Under the pieces are notes generated by a model, which ran no database searches, had not been told where the DNA came from, and saw only the letters and a program-made list of their open reading frames with translations. Shown piece after piece: positions 1-8,481 of a stretch of DNA of 64,000 nucleotides. Made by a program: the position numbers and the translations under genes. Source of the DNA: CAXXOK01 sp963666755. GTDB lineage: Bacteria > Bacillota > Clostridia > Christensenellales > Aristaeellaceae. Each line of letters opens with the position of its first letter. Within the stretch, counting starts at the first letter, position 1. The stretch lies in assembly GCA_963666755.2 (NCBI GenBank), contig CAXXGW010000009.1, positions 496,001-560,000 on the forward strand, given 5' to 3'.

Positions 1-921
1 GCCCGCTACGGCGGTGAGGAATTTGCCGCCGTATTCCCCGATACCAATGAAAAACAGGCATTGCTGGAAGCGGAAAAGCTGCGTCTGGCTGTGCAGGAAT
101 ATCCCTTTGACGGGCAGGAAAGCCTGCCGGGCGGAAACCTGACGATTTCGCTGGGGGTTTCAACCTTCCCGGACAAGGCCAAGAGTGATGCGGAGTTGAT
201 CAAGGGCGCCGACGATGCCTGCTACCGGGCCAAGTTCCTCTGTAAAAACAGGGTGGAAACCTACTTCTCCATTCTGGACGAGATGCAGTTCGGCAACGAG
301 ATCATTACGCAGATCAAGACGCTGATCGCGGTCATCAACGCCAAGGACAAGTACACCTACCGCCATGTGGAGCGAGTGGTGTTTTACTGCAACATGCTGG
401 CGGACGAACTGCACCTGGAGGAGGATCGCCGCCGCAACCTGATTTATGCAGCGTACCTGCACGATATCGGCAAGATCAACATCGCCGAGGAAATTCTGAC
501 CAAGACCGAGCCGCTGACCGCCGAAGAGTGGGCGACGCTTAAAAACCATCCGCAGTACGCGGTGGATATCATCAACAACAACCCGCTGTTTGACGAGATT
601 CGGCCGATCATCCTGCAGCATCACGAGTGCTTCGATGGGCACGGGTATCCGGGCGGGCTGCACGGGGAGCAGATTGATCCGCTGGCGCGGCTGCTGACCG
701 TAGTGGACAGCTTTGACGCGATGACGTCGCTGCGACCCTACCAGCGCACCCGCACCTATGCCGAGGCGCTGGACGAGCTGCAGCGCTGCAGCGGTACGCA
801 ATTTGACCCCGAGGCGGTAACCGCCTTTACCCATTGCATCGAAACCCGCAACCGCTACCATCCGGAGCCGATCGACACGCCCTACGCCTGCAGCTTCGGC
901 CTGCCGTCCGGCGAGCCGTAA
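1..921 (+). CDS. Cyclic-di-GMP signalling protein, GGDEF plus HD-GYP (5' truncated)
   Basis: The frame is open from base 1, so the N-terminus and most of the GGDEF domain lie outside the window. The fourth to eighth codons spell GGEEF (nt 10-24), the diguanylate cyclase active-site signature. An HD-GYP phosphodiesterase domain follows from about codon 120, with HDIGK at codons 154-158, H-H-E at 207-209 and the G-Y-P triad just after. GGDEF domains make c-di-GMP and HD-GYP domains hydrolyse it; in fusions one half is often regulatory, but both visible signatures look intact. Any sensor domain is upstream and unseen. The gene ends in TAA and is followed by 446 non-coding bases, so it is probably the last gene of its transcript. 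Confidence 0.93.
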   Translation, partial: ARYGGEEFAAVFPDTNEKQALLEAEKLRLAVQEYPFDGQESLPGGNLTISLGVSTFPDKAKSDAELIKGADDACYRAKFLCKNRVETYFSILDEMQFGNEIITQIKTLIAVINAKDKYTYRHVERVVFYCNMLADELHLEEDRRRNLIYAAYLHDIGKINIAEEILTKTEPLTAEEWATLKNHPQYAVDIINNNPLFDEIRPIILQHHECFDGHGYPGGLHGEQIDPLARLLTVVDSFDAMTSLRPYQRTRTYAEALDELQRCSGTQFDPEAVTAFTHCIETRNRYHPEPIDTPYACSFGLPSGEP

Positions 922-1367
922 ATCGTTGGCAGACGAGTCAGCCCCCGGCGGCGAAAACCGCACCCGCCAACAGAGTGACCATTCGCCGGTGATTCCGCTC
1001 TGATAATGAAGACTTCCTTCCTACGGGAATCGTTCCGCCGCGCCGCTTTCCCCGCTTTGCGGGCGAAAGCGGCGCTTTGGCATGCCCAAAAAGGCGGCGC
1101 TGCCGGGGACGGTGCCTTTTTATGCAAAGCGCAAAGAAGAATCCCCCTGTTGCAGGATGGCTCCCTTCGCGGCACAGGCAGGGGCGGCAAGACGGTTGTT
1201 CCTCTGATGAGGGCACTTATGCCTTTGTGTTGTTTGCCCTTTGCCGCATTGGTCAGGGTTTCACGGAAGCTTCATCCGCCGTTCAAAGTTTGTCCACATC
1301 TGGGCGAATCTTTATTCACATGTGTTCGCTACAATAAGACGAAAACGAACCGACGGGAGGAATCACA
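922..1367. other. Intergenic region with strong hairpin and leader of the ABC operon
   Basis: No convincing gene is seen. A strong inverted repeat lies at 1041-1074: 10-bp perfect outer arms plus a 5-bp inner stem around a TTT loop with one bulge. It lacks a clear T-run, so it may be a factor-independent stop of the upstream gene or a processing site. Before the ABC gene, a TACAAT box at 1330-1335 and a TTGTCC-17-TATTCA pair (1290-1318) are weak promoter candidates. GGGAGG at 1355-1360 is the ribosome binding site of the TTG start at 1368. Confidence 0.5.
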
Positions 1368-2333
1368 TTGATCGAGGTTCAAAATCTGACCAAGGTGTAC
1401 GGCAACCACGTCGCCGTGGATCATGTGAGCTTCACCATTGATTCCGGAAAGATCTACGGCTTTCTGGGACCCAATGGCGCGGGCAAATCCACAACGATGA
1501 ACATCATCACCGGTTGCCTGGCCGCCACGGAAGGAACCGTGACGGTGGACGGGCACGACATCTTTGAGGAGCCGATTGCCGCCAAGAAATGCATTGGCTA
1601 CCTGCCGGAGGTGCCGCCGCTCTACCCGGACATGACCGTGATCGACTACCTGCGTTTCGTGGCCGAGGCCAAGGGTGTGTCCGGCAAGAACATGGCTGCC
1701 GAGGTGGCGCGCGTCATGGAAAAGACCGGCGTCACCGACATGCGGCTGCGCCTCATTAAAAACCTGTCCAAGGGCTACCGCCAGCGCGTCGGGCTTGCGC
1801 AGGCAATTCTGGGCGATCCTAAAGTCATTATTCTGGACGAGCCGACCGTCGGCCTGGACCCGCAGCAGCTGATCGAAATCCGCGACCTGATCCGCGAACT
1901 GGGGCGCGACCGTACGGTGATGCTCTCCAGCCACATCATGCAGGAAATCAGCGCCGTGTGCGATATGCTCATCATCATCGCCAATGGTCGCCTTGTGGCC
2001 GAAGATACGCCCGAAAATCTGGAACAGCGCGCCGAGCACGAGCAGACCCTGCGCCTGCAGGTGCATACGGACGAGGCGCACGCCCGGCAGATCGTATCGA
2101 CGCTGGGCGACGCCGTGGAGGTGCGCACGGCCAAAGGGGCCGGCACGGAGGAAACGGAGCTGGAAATCGGCGTGCTGACGACCGAGGATATCCGGGAGCG
2201 GCTGTTCTACGCCTTTGCGGACGCGCATTGCGCCATCCTTTCCATGGCGCGGGAGAAACAGAGCCTGGAGGATGTGTTCCTGACCCTGACCGCCGGGAAC
2301 GCTTCGGCTCAGCAAGGAGGCGACGCGCAATGA
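1368..2333 (+). CDS. ABC transporter ATP-binding protein, GldA/CcmA-like
   Basis: A 321-residue ATPase that would power the membrane protein encoded next. Walker A (GPNGAGKS) is at residues 34-41, the signature LSKGYRQR near 134-141, Walker B (VIILDEP) near 153-159, and the switch histidine sits in SSHIMQE near 188. The roughly 100-residue C-terminal extension is usual for ABC-2 exporter ATPases. The start is TTG, chosen because GGGAGG lies 7 bases upstream and the next codons give the normal N-terminus IEVQNLTKVYG. The stop overlaps the next gene's ATG by 3 bases (ATGA), indicating translational coupling. The partners resemble the GldF/GldG exporter group; the substrate is unknown. Confidence 0.95.
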   Translation: MIEVQNLTKVYGNHVAVDHVSFTIDSGKIYGFLGPNGAGKSTTMNIITGCLAATEGTVTVDGHDIFEEPIAAKKCIGYLPEVPPLYPDMTVIDYLRFVAEAKGVSGKNMAAEVARVMEKTGVTDMRLRLIKNLSKGYRQRVGLAQAILGDPKVIILDEPTVGLDPQQLIEIRDLIRELGRDRTVMLSSHIMQEISAVCDMLIIIANGRLVAEDTPENLEQRAEHEQTLRLQVHTDEAHARQIVSTLGDAVEVRTAKGAGTEETELEIGVLTTEDIRERLFYAFADAHCAILSMAREKQSLEDVFLTLTAGNASAQQGGDAQ

Positions 2334-3193
2334 TTGCGATTTACAAGCGGGAGCTGAAAAGCTACTTTACCGGCATGATGGGCTACGTGTTCGTGGCGTT
2401 TGTGCTGTTGTTTATCGGCATCTACACGGCGGCCATCAACCTGAAATATGCCTACCCCGGCTTTGAATACGTGCTGAAAAGCGCGACTTTCATGTACCTG
2501 ATCGCTGTGCCGGTGCTGACGATGCGCGTTTTCGCCGAGGAGCGCAGGCAGTATACCGACCAGCTGCTCTACTCGCTGCCCGTGCGGGTGGTGGATGTGG
2601 TGCTGGGCAAGTATCTGGCGATGGTTACGCTGCTTACGCTGCCGCTGCTGGTGTCGGCGCTGTATCCGCTGATGGTGGGCAGTTTTGGCCCCATCAGCTA
2701 CGCCACGGCTTACGGCAGCCTTCTGGCCTTCTTCCTGCTGGGCTGCGCGCTGATTGCGGTGGGCATGTTCATGAGCAGCATCACCGAAAACCAGATTATC
2801 GCGGCAGTCATGTCGCTGGGCACGCTGGTGCTCTGCTACCTGATGACGGCCCTTTCCAACCTGATGACCTCCACCTCCCTGGCCTCCACTGCGTCGCTGA
2901 TGATCGTCGCGCTGCTGCTGAGCCTGATTGTGCGGCTGATGACCAAGAGCTGGACGGCGGCGGGCCTGACGGCGGTGGTGACGTTCATCCCGCTGGTGGC
3001 GCTGTACCTGATCTCCCCGGTGGCCATGGAAGGCGCCTTTACCAAAGCGCTGGGTGCGTTGGCGATTTTCGACCGCATGTCCAGCTTTACCGACGGTATT
3101 TTCGACCTCACGGGGATCGTCTACTTCGTGTCGGTCGCAGCGCTGTTCTGCTTTTTCACGGTGCAATCCGTGGAAAAACGGCGCTGGAGTTAG
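2330..3193 (+). CDS. ABC-2 type permease, GldF-like
   Basis: A 287-residue integral membrane protein with about six hydrophobic segments, beginning MIAIYKRELKSYF. The short amphipathic N-terminus before the first membrane segment, the charged FAEERRQYT loop near residue 70 and the LLYSLPV motif after it are typical of ABC-2 exporters of the GldF/NosY group. The start overlaps the ATPase stop (ATGA) and AGGAGG lies at 2315-2320 inside the upstream gene, so the two proteins are made together. It would form the export channel energised by the 1368-2333 ATPase and probably works with the two extracytoplasmic proteins encoded next. Confidence 0.93.
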   Translation: MIAIYKRELKSYFTGMMGYVFVAFVLLFIGIYTAAINLKYAYPGFEYVLKSATFMYLIAVPVLTMRVFAEERRQYTDQLLYSLPVRVVDVVLGKYLAMVTLLTLPLLVSALYPLMVGSFGPISYATAYGSLLAFFLLGCALIAVGMFMSSITENQIIAAVMSLGTLVLCYLMTALSNLMTSTSLASTASLMIVALLLSLIVRLMTKSWTAAGLTAVVTFIPLVALYLISPVAMEGAFTKALGALAIFDRMSSFTDGIFDLTGIVYFVSVAALFCFFTVQSVEKRRWS

Positions 3194-3208
3194 AGGAGGA
3201 AACCGAAC

Positions 3209-4651
3209 ATGAAACAAATGCAAAAACCCTCCGTATTCAAAACCCGGCGGTTTAAAAGCGGCGGTTATGCCGTGCTGGTATTGGTGATTGTGGTGGCCGT
3301 GGTGGTGGCGGTCAACCTGTTTGTGGGGCAACTGCCTTCGACCGTTACCAAGATCGACAACACCGCGCAGAAACTGTTCACCTTCTCCGAACAGACGACC
3401 CAACTGCTTGCGAATCTGAAGGAAAACGTCACCCTGACGCTTGTGGCTGAAAAGGGCAGCGAGGATGAAACCACGCAGGAGCTGCTGGCCCGTTACAAAG
3501 CGCTGAGCGACAAAATTACCATAAACACGGTGGACCCCGTTGTGCAGCCCAAGTTTACCGCCGCCTATACCAGCGACAAAGTGGACAGCAACAGCGTGAT
3601 CGTGGAAAGCGGCAAGCGCAATAAGGTCGTCGGCAACGACGAGATTTACCTGTACGATTACTCCAACTATTACACCACCGGGAATTACGACGTGAGCTTC
3701 GCCGGTGAAAGCGCGCTGACCAGCGCGATCGACTACGTCACAAGCGATACGCTGCCCACGATCTACCAGCTGCAGGGCCACGGCGAAACCGCGCTGGCCG
3801 GCGACCTGCAAACCGCGGTGCAAAAGGATAACCTGACGGTGAAGGACCTGAGCCTGCTGGCGATGGAAGCTGTGCCGGAGGATTGCTCCTGCCTGCTGAT
3901 CTACGCCCCCACGGCCGATCTGAGCAGTGAAGAAACCGATAAGATTCTGACCTATCTGGGCAACGGCGGGCATATGCTGCTGCTGACCGATTACAGCGAC
4001 ACCGCGCGCCCCAACCTGCGCAAACTGATGAACAACTATGGGGTGGATATGGCGGACGGCATCGTGGTGGAAGGCGATATGAACATGTGCCTGCGCGATT
4101 ACCAGCACTATCTGCTGCCGACCGTGAACGCGCACACCATCACCCAGCCCCTGATCGACGGCAAGCTGTATGCGCTCATGCCCATCGCGCAGGGCATTGT
4201 CAAGATGGACACCGTCCGTTCCAGCCTGAACATTACCAGCCTGCTGACGACCAGCGCCAGCGCCTATAGCAAGACCAACCCCAGCACGCTCAAATCGCTG
4301 GACCGTGCCGATGGGGATCAGAGCGGCCCGTTCGATGTGGGCGTGGCCATTACCGAGGCGGGCAGCGCGCAGGGCGAAACGCGCCTGGTGTGGTTCTCCA
4401 CCTCGCAGTTCCTGGTGGATCAGATTAACCAGATGGTCGGCGGCGCCAATCAGGACCTGTTCCTCAACAGCCTGAACTGGATGTGTGAGCGGGAGAACAG
4501 CATCTCCATCCGCGCCAAGAACCTCAGCCAGGAGTACCTGACCGTACCCAGCGGCTCCGCAAGCATCCTGAGCGCGCTGATTGCCGTGATCCTGCCGCTG
4601 GGCGTGCTGGGCGCGGGCATCGCGGTGGTTGTAAAGAGGAGGAAGCGCTGA
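3209..4651 (+). CDS. GldG-like ABC transporter auxiliary protein
   Basis: 480 residues: a basic N-terminus, one membrane segment at about residues 20-40, a long extracytoplasmic region, and a second membrane segment at about 450-475 ending in a basic VKRRKR tail. This two-anchor layout and the position directly after an ABC-2 permease match the GldG-type auxiliary component of gliding-associated and related exporters, which carries a DUF4350-like/ABC_transp_aux domain. Ribosome binding site GAGGAGG at 3194-3200. In other bacteria the family accompanies uncharacterised exporters and gives no evidence of motility by itself. The stop overlaps the next start by one base, making this the third coupled gene. 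Confidence 0.85.
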   Translation: MKQMQKPSVFKTRRFKSGGYAVLVLVIVVAVVVAVNLFVGQLPSTVTKIDNTAQKLFTFSEQTTQLLANLKENVTLTLVAEKGSEDETTQELLARYKALSDKITINTVDPVVQPKFTAAYTSDKVDSNSVIVESGKRNKVVGNDEIYLYDYSNYYTTGNYDVSFAGESALTSAIDYVTSDTLPTIYQLQGHGETALAGDLQTAVQKDNLTVKDLSLLAMEAVPEDCSCLLIYAPTADLSSEETDKILTYLGNGGHMLLLTDYSDTARPNLRKLMNNYGVDMADGIVVEGDMNMCLRDYQHYLLPTVNAHTITQPLIDGKLYALMPIAQGIVKMDTVRSSLNITSLLTTSASAYSKTNPSTLKSLDRADGDQSGPFDVGVAITEAGSAQGETRLVWFSTSQFLVDQINQMVGGANQDLFLNSLNWMCERENSISIRAKNLSQEYLTVPSGSASILSALIAVILPLGVLGAGIAVVVKRRKR

Positions 4652-6414
4652 TGAAGAAGGGAAAGCGCCTGCTGGTTCTGGTGGCCGTCGCGGCGGTCTT
4701 CAGCGTCGGCGCTTATCTGCTGAACCTGAACGCCAAACAGCAGGAGGCTGCGAAGGAAGCAGCCAAAGAGGAAGCCAAAACCGTGCTGATGACCACCCCC
4801 GCGGATACGCTGGCACAGCTGAGCTATACCCGGGGTGGCGAAACGCTGACTCTGGCCCGCAAGGACAATGCATGGGTCTACGCCCCGCGGGAAACCTTCG
4901 CGCTGGACACCGACAAGGTGACCACCATGGCGGGCGACCTGCAATCGGTGGAGTCGGTGCGCACCGTGGCCGACACGGAGGATGCGCTGGCGGACTACGG
5001 CCTGCAAACCCCGGCCCTTGTGATTACCGCCACCGATACGAAGGGCGCGGCGCAGACGATCTCCCTGGGGGATAAGAACGCGACGACCGGCAACTACTAC
5101 GCCACGGTGGCGGGCAAACCCGGCATCTACAGCGTGTCGGCCGACCTGTACAACGCGTTTGACGTATCGCTGATGCAACTTCTGAAGGACGAAGCTTACC
5201 CCACCGTGGGCGAGGCCGACGTAACCGGCATGGACTGGAGCGACGGCAGCGAAACCCACAGCCTGACCCACCGCGTGGAAGGGGACGCCAACGCCTATAC
5301 CGCAGCCTATACCTGGTTTGACCAGCAAAAGAACGGAGCGCTTACGCCTGTGAACGACACGGCGGTGCAGGATTTCCTGAGCGCGGCGACGGGCGTCACC
5401 TACCAGAGCACCGTAACCGACCAGAAAGATGATCTGGCTGCCTATGGGCTGGACGCGCCGCAACTGACGGTAACCCTGCACTATACGGAGCAGGTGAAGC
5501 AATCGGAGGCGGAAGCCGCCATTGCTGCGGAGAAGGCGGCCGCACAGCCGACCCCGACCCCGGCCGCAACCACTGCGCCGACCGCGACCCCGACGGCCAC
5601 GGAAGCGCCAACCGCCACACCGATTGCCACGGCTGCTGCAACCGCAACCCCGACGGCCACAGCTGCCGCAACCGCGACCCCGACGTCCACAGCTGCCCTG
5701 AGCGGCCGTGCCGGAGCCGCCCTAGCGGAGGATGCGAGTGCCGTGCCGGGCGCTACCGACGCCACAGCGGAGCCGACTGCAACGCCGGAACCGACCGTCG
5801 CGGTGGAACGCACCCTGACGCTCTGGTTTGGCAAAGCCGATGCCGACGGCAACGTGTACATGACGCACAACAAGACCCAGCGCGTGTTCCTGGTGAGCGC
5901 CGATACGCTGACTGCTCTGCGCAAGCTGACCGCGGCAGACCTGAAGCTGAACAAGCCGTTGGCCATGTCGCTGAACGAAGTGACCGGCATGACCGCGACC
6001 ATGGGCGACGTAACCAAGACTATCGAAGCCGCAACCACCACTACAACCAGCTCCGACGGCACGGCGGCCACCCAGACCACGTACCGCCTGAACGGGCAGG
6101 AAATGAAAACCACGCAGTTTACCCTGTTCGTGAACAACCTGAAAGCCCTCAAGGCGGAGTCGTATACCGATACGCCGGTGTCCGACGGGGCGCAACCGAT
6201 CCTGCTTGCGACGTTTACCCAGAGCCGCCCCGGGTTTGAGACGGTTACCGCCGCTTACTACCCCTATGACGAGAACTTCGATCAGGCAGTGGTTAACGGG
6301 GATGCAACGATGCTGATCAACAAGCGCGATGTGGAAAAGCTGCAAACCTACTTTGACGCGATGGTGGCCGTTACCCCCACCGCAACCCCGACGGCGACGG
6401 TCGCCGCCCAGTAA
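4651..6414 (+). CDS. DUF4340 domain protein with Thr/Pro/Ala-rich insert
   Basis: 587 residues with an N-terminal membrane anchor (about residues 5-25) and otherwise extracytoplasmic. The body reads as DUF4340 repeats (LSYTRGGETLTLARKDNAW, then repeated DDLAAYGLDAPQLTVTL-type units), the usual last gene of gld-like ABC operons. Residues about 290-390 form a low-complexity TPTATP/ATAAATA linker, and the C-terminus again ends TPTATPTATVAA. These resemble cell-wall-spanning linkers and were probably expanded by slippage of the repeated ACC/GCG codons. The start overlaps the preceding stop by one base, with AGGAGG just upstream. A rho-independent terminator follows at 6493. Function is not established for the family. 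Confidence 0.88.
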   Translation: MKKGKRLLVLVAVAAVFSVGAYLLNLNAKQQEAAKEAAKEEAKTVLMTTPADTLAQLSYTRGGETLTLARKDNAWVYAPRETFALDTDKVTTMAGDLQSVESVRTVADTEDALADYGLQTPALVITATDTKGAAQTISLGDKNATTGNYYATVAGKPGIYSVSADLYNAFDVSLMQLLKDEAYPTVGEADVTGMDWSDGSETHSLTHRVEGDANAYTAAYTWFDQQKNGALTPVNDTAVQDFLSAATGVTYQSTVTDQKDDLAAYGLDAPQLTVTLHYTEQVKQSEAEAAIAAEKAAAQPTPTPAATTAPTATPTATEAPTATPIATAAATATPTATAAATATPTSTAALSGRAGAALAEDASAVPGATDATAEPTATPEPTVAVERTLTLWFGKADADGNVYMTHNKTQRVFLVSADTLTALRKLTAADLKLNKPLAMSLNEVTGMTATMGDVTKTIEAATTTTTSSDGTAATQTTYRLNGQEMKTTQFTLFVNNLKALKAESYTDTPVSDGAQPILLATFTQSRPGFETVTAAYYPYDENFDQAVVNGDATMLINKRDVEKLQTYFDAMVAVTPTATPTATVAAQ

Positions 6415-6492
6415 CCCGCGCCACGGCGGTCGGTGGGGGCAGCCCCTCGCCTTTCTGAGCCGACACGCGCCGGCCGCCGTTTCCTCCTCCCG

Positions 6493-6523
6493 CCCCGCGC
6501 CTTTCTTCGCGCGGGGCATTTTT
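6493..6523 (+). terminator. Rho-independent terminator of the ABC exporter operon
   Basis: Perfect 8-bp stem CCCCGCGC/GCGCGGGG (6493-6500 with 6509-6516), 8-base loop, followed by CATTTTTAT. It lies 79 bases after the DUF4340 stop and before the alcohol dehydrogenase. Confidence 0.85.
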
Positions 6524-6654
6524 ATGGAAAGAAAACCCGTTGCGCCGTGCATCACGATGGCGTTGCAGCCGGTATGGCGTGCCCGGCGGCGTGCCGGGGC
6601 TATACAGAGGGATAGAATCGTGCTACCATGGTTGCAGAAAAGGGGATGAACCGT

Positions 6655-7866
6655 ATGTGGAAAGTTATGCTGTACCGACTGGCACAGGTCGCTGTCCGAC
6701 TGGTTGCGCCGCTGATGCCCTGGCATGAACCGGATTTGCTGACGGGGGAAGGTTGTATTGAACGCCTTCCGGAACGCCTGAAGGCAGACGGCGTGCATAA
6801 GCCGTTGCTGGTAACAGGCCCCATGCTGCGGCGGCTGGGCGCAGCGGATGGCCTGCTGGCTGCGTTGCAGACGCAAGGCATGCCGTGCGCGGTGTTCAGC
6901 GATGTAGACGCCGACCCGACCATCGCCAATGTGGAGGCAGCCGTGGCCGCGTATCGGGCCAATGGCTGCGATGCGATCATCGCGCTGGGCGGGGGTTCGC
7001 CGCTGGACTGCGCCAAGCTCTGCGGGGCGAGAATCGCGAGGCCGCACCGTCCGGTAACGGCGCTGCGGGGCACGCTGCGCGTGCGGCGCGCCATCCCGCC
7101 CCTGTACGCCGCGCCGACGACGGCGGGCACCGGAAGTGAAGTTACGGTGGCCGCCGTTGTGCGGGACGAGCACCACCGTAAATTTGCTGTGATTGATTTT
7201 GCGCTGATCCCGCGCGTGGCGGTGCTTGACCCGGCGCTTACGTACGGCATGCCCCGTAACGTGACGATCGCGTCGGGTCTGGACGCGCTCTGCCACGCGG
7301 TGGAGGCGTATGTAAGCCGTAATGCTACGGCTAAAACGCGCCGCGCATCGGTGGAGGCGATCACGCTCATCTTTGCCAATCTGGAACGCGCTGCGGATAA
7401 CGGGCAGGATCGGGAAGCGCGCACCGCCATGCAGCGCGCCGCCTATGTGGCCGGGGTCGCATTTACAAGGGCGTATGTGGGGTACGCGCACGCGGTGGCC
7501 CATGCGGTGGGCGGCAGGTACGGCGTGGCACACGGCTTGGCCTGCGCCATTGCGCTGCCCGCTGTGCTGCGCGCCTACGGCAAGGCTGCGGAACCCGTAC
7601 TGGCGGCGCTGGCGGACGCGACCGGCTTTGCTGATGTGGCGCAGACCCGTGCGGATAAAGCCGAGGCCATGCTCGCCGCGCTGGAGAGCCTGCAGGCGCG
7701 GTTAGGAGTGCCGAAGGGCTATGACCAACTGCAAAGCGGGGATATTCCGGTACTGGCCGCACAGGCAGCGCGGGAAGGCAACCGGACGTACCCCACACCG
7801 CGAATTCTGCTGCGCGGAACCTTGGAAACCCTTCTGCACTCGCTGCAAACCCCGCACACCGCCTGA
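6655..7866 (+). CDS. Iron-containing alcohol dehydrogenase family protein
   Basis: 403 residues of the group III metal-dependent alcohol dehydrogenase family, which interconverts alcohols and aldehydes with NAD(P)H. Visible features are the nucleotide-binding GGGSPLDCAK (about residue 112), the GTGSE motif, and four metal ligands predicted by family spacing as D210, H214 (in DALCHAVEAY), H279 and H293 (in YAHAVAHAVGG...VAHG). The start at 6655 is preferred because AGGGG lies 9 bases upstream; in-frame ATGs at 6628 and 6646 would add 9 or 3 residues. The gene stands alone between a terminator and a tandem repeat. The exact substrate cannot be read; a butanol- or propanediol-type dehydrogenase is plausible in a fermentative anaerobe. 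Confidence 0.93.
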   Translation: MWKVMLYRLAQVAVRLVAPLMPWHEPDLLTGEGCIERLPERLKADGVHKPLLVTGPMLRRLGAADGLLAALQTQGMPCAVFSDVDADPTIANVEAAVAAYRANGCDAIIALGGGSPLDCAKLCGARIARPHRPVTALRGTLRVRRAIPPLYAAPTTAGTGSEVTVAAVVRDEHHRKFAVIDFALIPRVAVLDPALTYGMPRNVTIASGLDALCHAVEAYVSRNATAKTRRASVEAITLIFANLERAADNGQDREARTAMQRAAYVAGVAFTRAYVGYAHAVAHAVGGRYGVAHGLACAIALPAVLRAYGKAAEPVLAALADATGFADVAQTRADKAEAMLAALESLQARLGVPKGYDQLQSGDIPVLAAQAAREGNRTYPTPRILLRGTLETLLHSLQTPHTA

Positions 7867-7867
7867 A

Positions 7868-8345
7868 AAATGGGTCAAGGGCTGATAGCCCTTGCGGGGC
7901 TTGGGGCAGCGCCCCAACGTTCCCCCCGGCATACCCAAAAACCCAGCGAGCGAACAGCCCGAAGGGCTATGAGGCGAGCGGACAAAGCGCTCTGCAAGCA
8001 AGCAGGCAATTATTCTGCGTACTTTGCCTTGCAGCGGAGCTGCGCTGGCAAGTTGAACACCCCTTTCATCAGAACGAAATGGGTCAAGGGCTGATAGCTC
8101 TTGCGGGGTTTGGGGCAGCGCCCCAACGTTCCCCCGGCATCTAAAAACCCAGCGAGCGAACAGCCCGAAGGGCTATGAGGCGAGCGGACAAAGTGCGCTG
8201 TATGCGGAAAGGCAACAATCCGGCGCGCTTTGCCATACGGTGAAGCAGCGCCGGAATGTTAAACACCCCTTTCATCAGAGCCCAAAATGGGTCAAGGGCT
8301 GATAGCCCTTGCGGGGTTTGGGGCGACGCCCCAACGTCCCCCCCT
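7868..8345. repeat. Tandem 208-bp intergenic repeat (two full copies, one partial)
   Basis: Three head-to-tail copies begin near 7868, 8077 and 8285 (periods 209 and 208 bases); the third stops after about 60 bases. Each copy holds conserved block A starting ATGGGTCAAGGGCTGATAG, a GGGGC/GCCCC hairpin, conserved block B with GAGCGAACAGCCCGAAGGGC, then a variable segment, then CACCCCTTTCATCAGA. The variable segments differ in sequence but fold alike: CTGCAA/TTGCAG in copy 1 (7992, 8029) becomes CTGTAT/ATACGG in copy 2 (8198, 8235), while GGCAA/TTGCC arms and outer GCGC/GCGC arms are kept. No protein is encoded. It could be a structured RNA or a non-autonomous repeat element; relatives lie near 33296 and 46955. 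Confidence 0.85.
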
Positions 8346-8420
8346 GAGTGTTCCTGCCGTTTCCAACCATGGCATGGGTACGAACACCCAAACGAAGCGC
8401 CAATCAAACAACTGTTAACA

Positions 8421-8462
8421 GAAAAAGCAGCGCGCCCTCCCCGAACGGGGAGGGCGCGCTGC
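8421..8462 (-). terminator. Terminator of rfbA-rfbB
   Basis: Perfect 16-bp stem (8427-8442 with 8447-8462) with a GAAC loop, followed on the minus strand by TTTTTC. It ends the minus-strand rfb transcript just beyond rfbB. Confidence 0.9.
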
Positions 8463-8481
8463 GGTTGGAAACAAGCCGCGA

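Noticed and set aside
160..963. Long open frame on the minus strand opposite the HD-GYP gene
   Set aside because: Arg/Val/Gln-rich shadow of a GC-rich gene; no ribosome binding site and no recognisable protein. The same applies to other long antisense frames, for example 2309-4135, 13557-15128, 17870-19261 and 28519-30054.
1006..1371. 121-codon plus-strand frame upstream of the ABC operon
   Set aside because: Runs through the hairpin at 1041-1074 and the leader of the ABC operon, with no Shine-Dalgarno and no family resemblance.
7868..8345. Tandem repeat considered as a CRISPR array
   Set aside because: The unit is 208 bases, copies are near-identical over most of their length, there are no regular short spacers and no cas genes.
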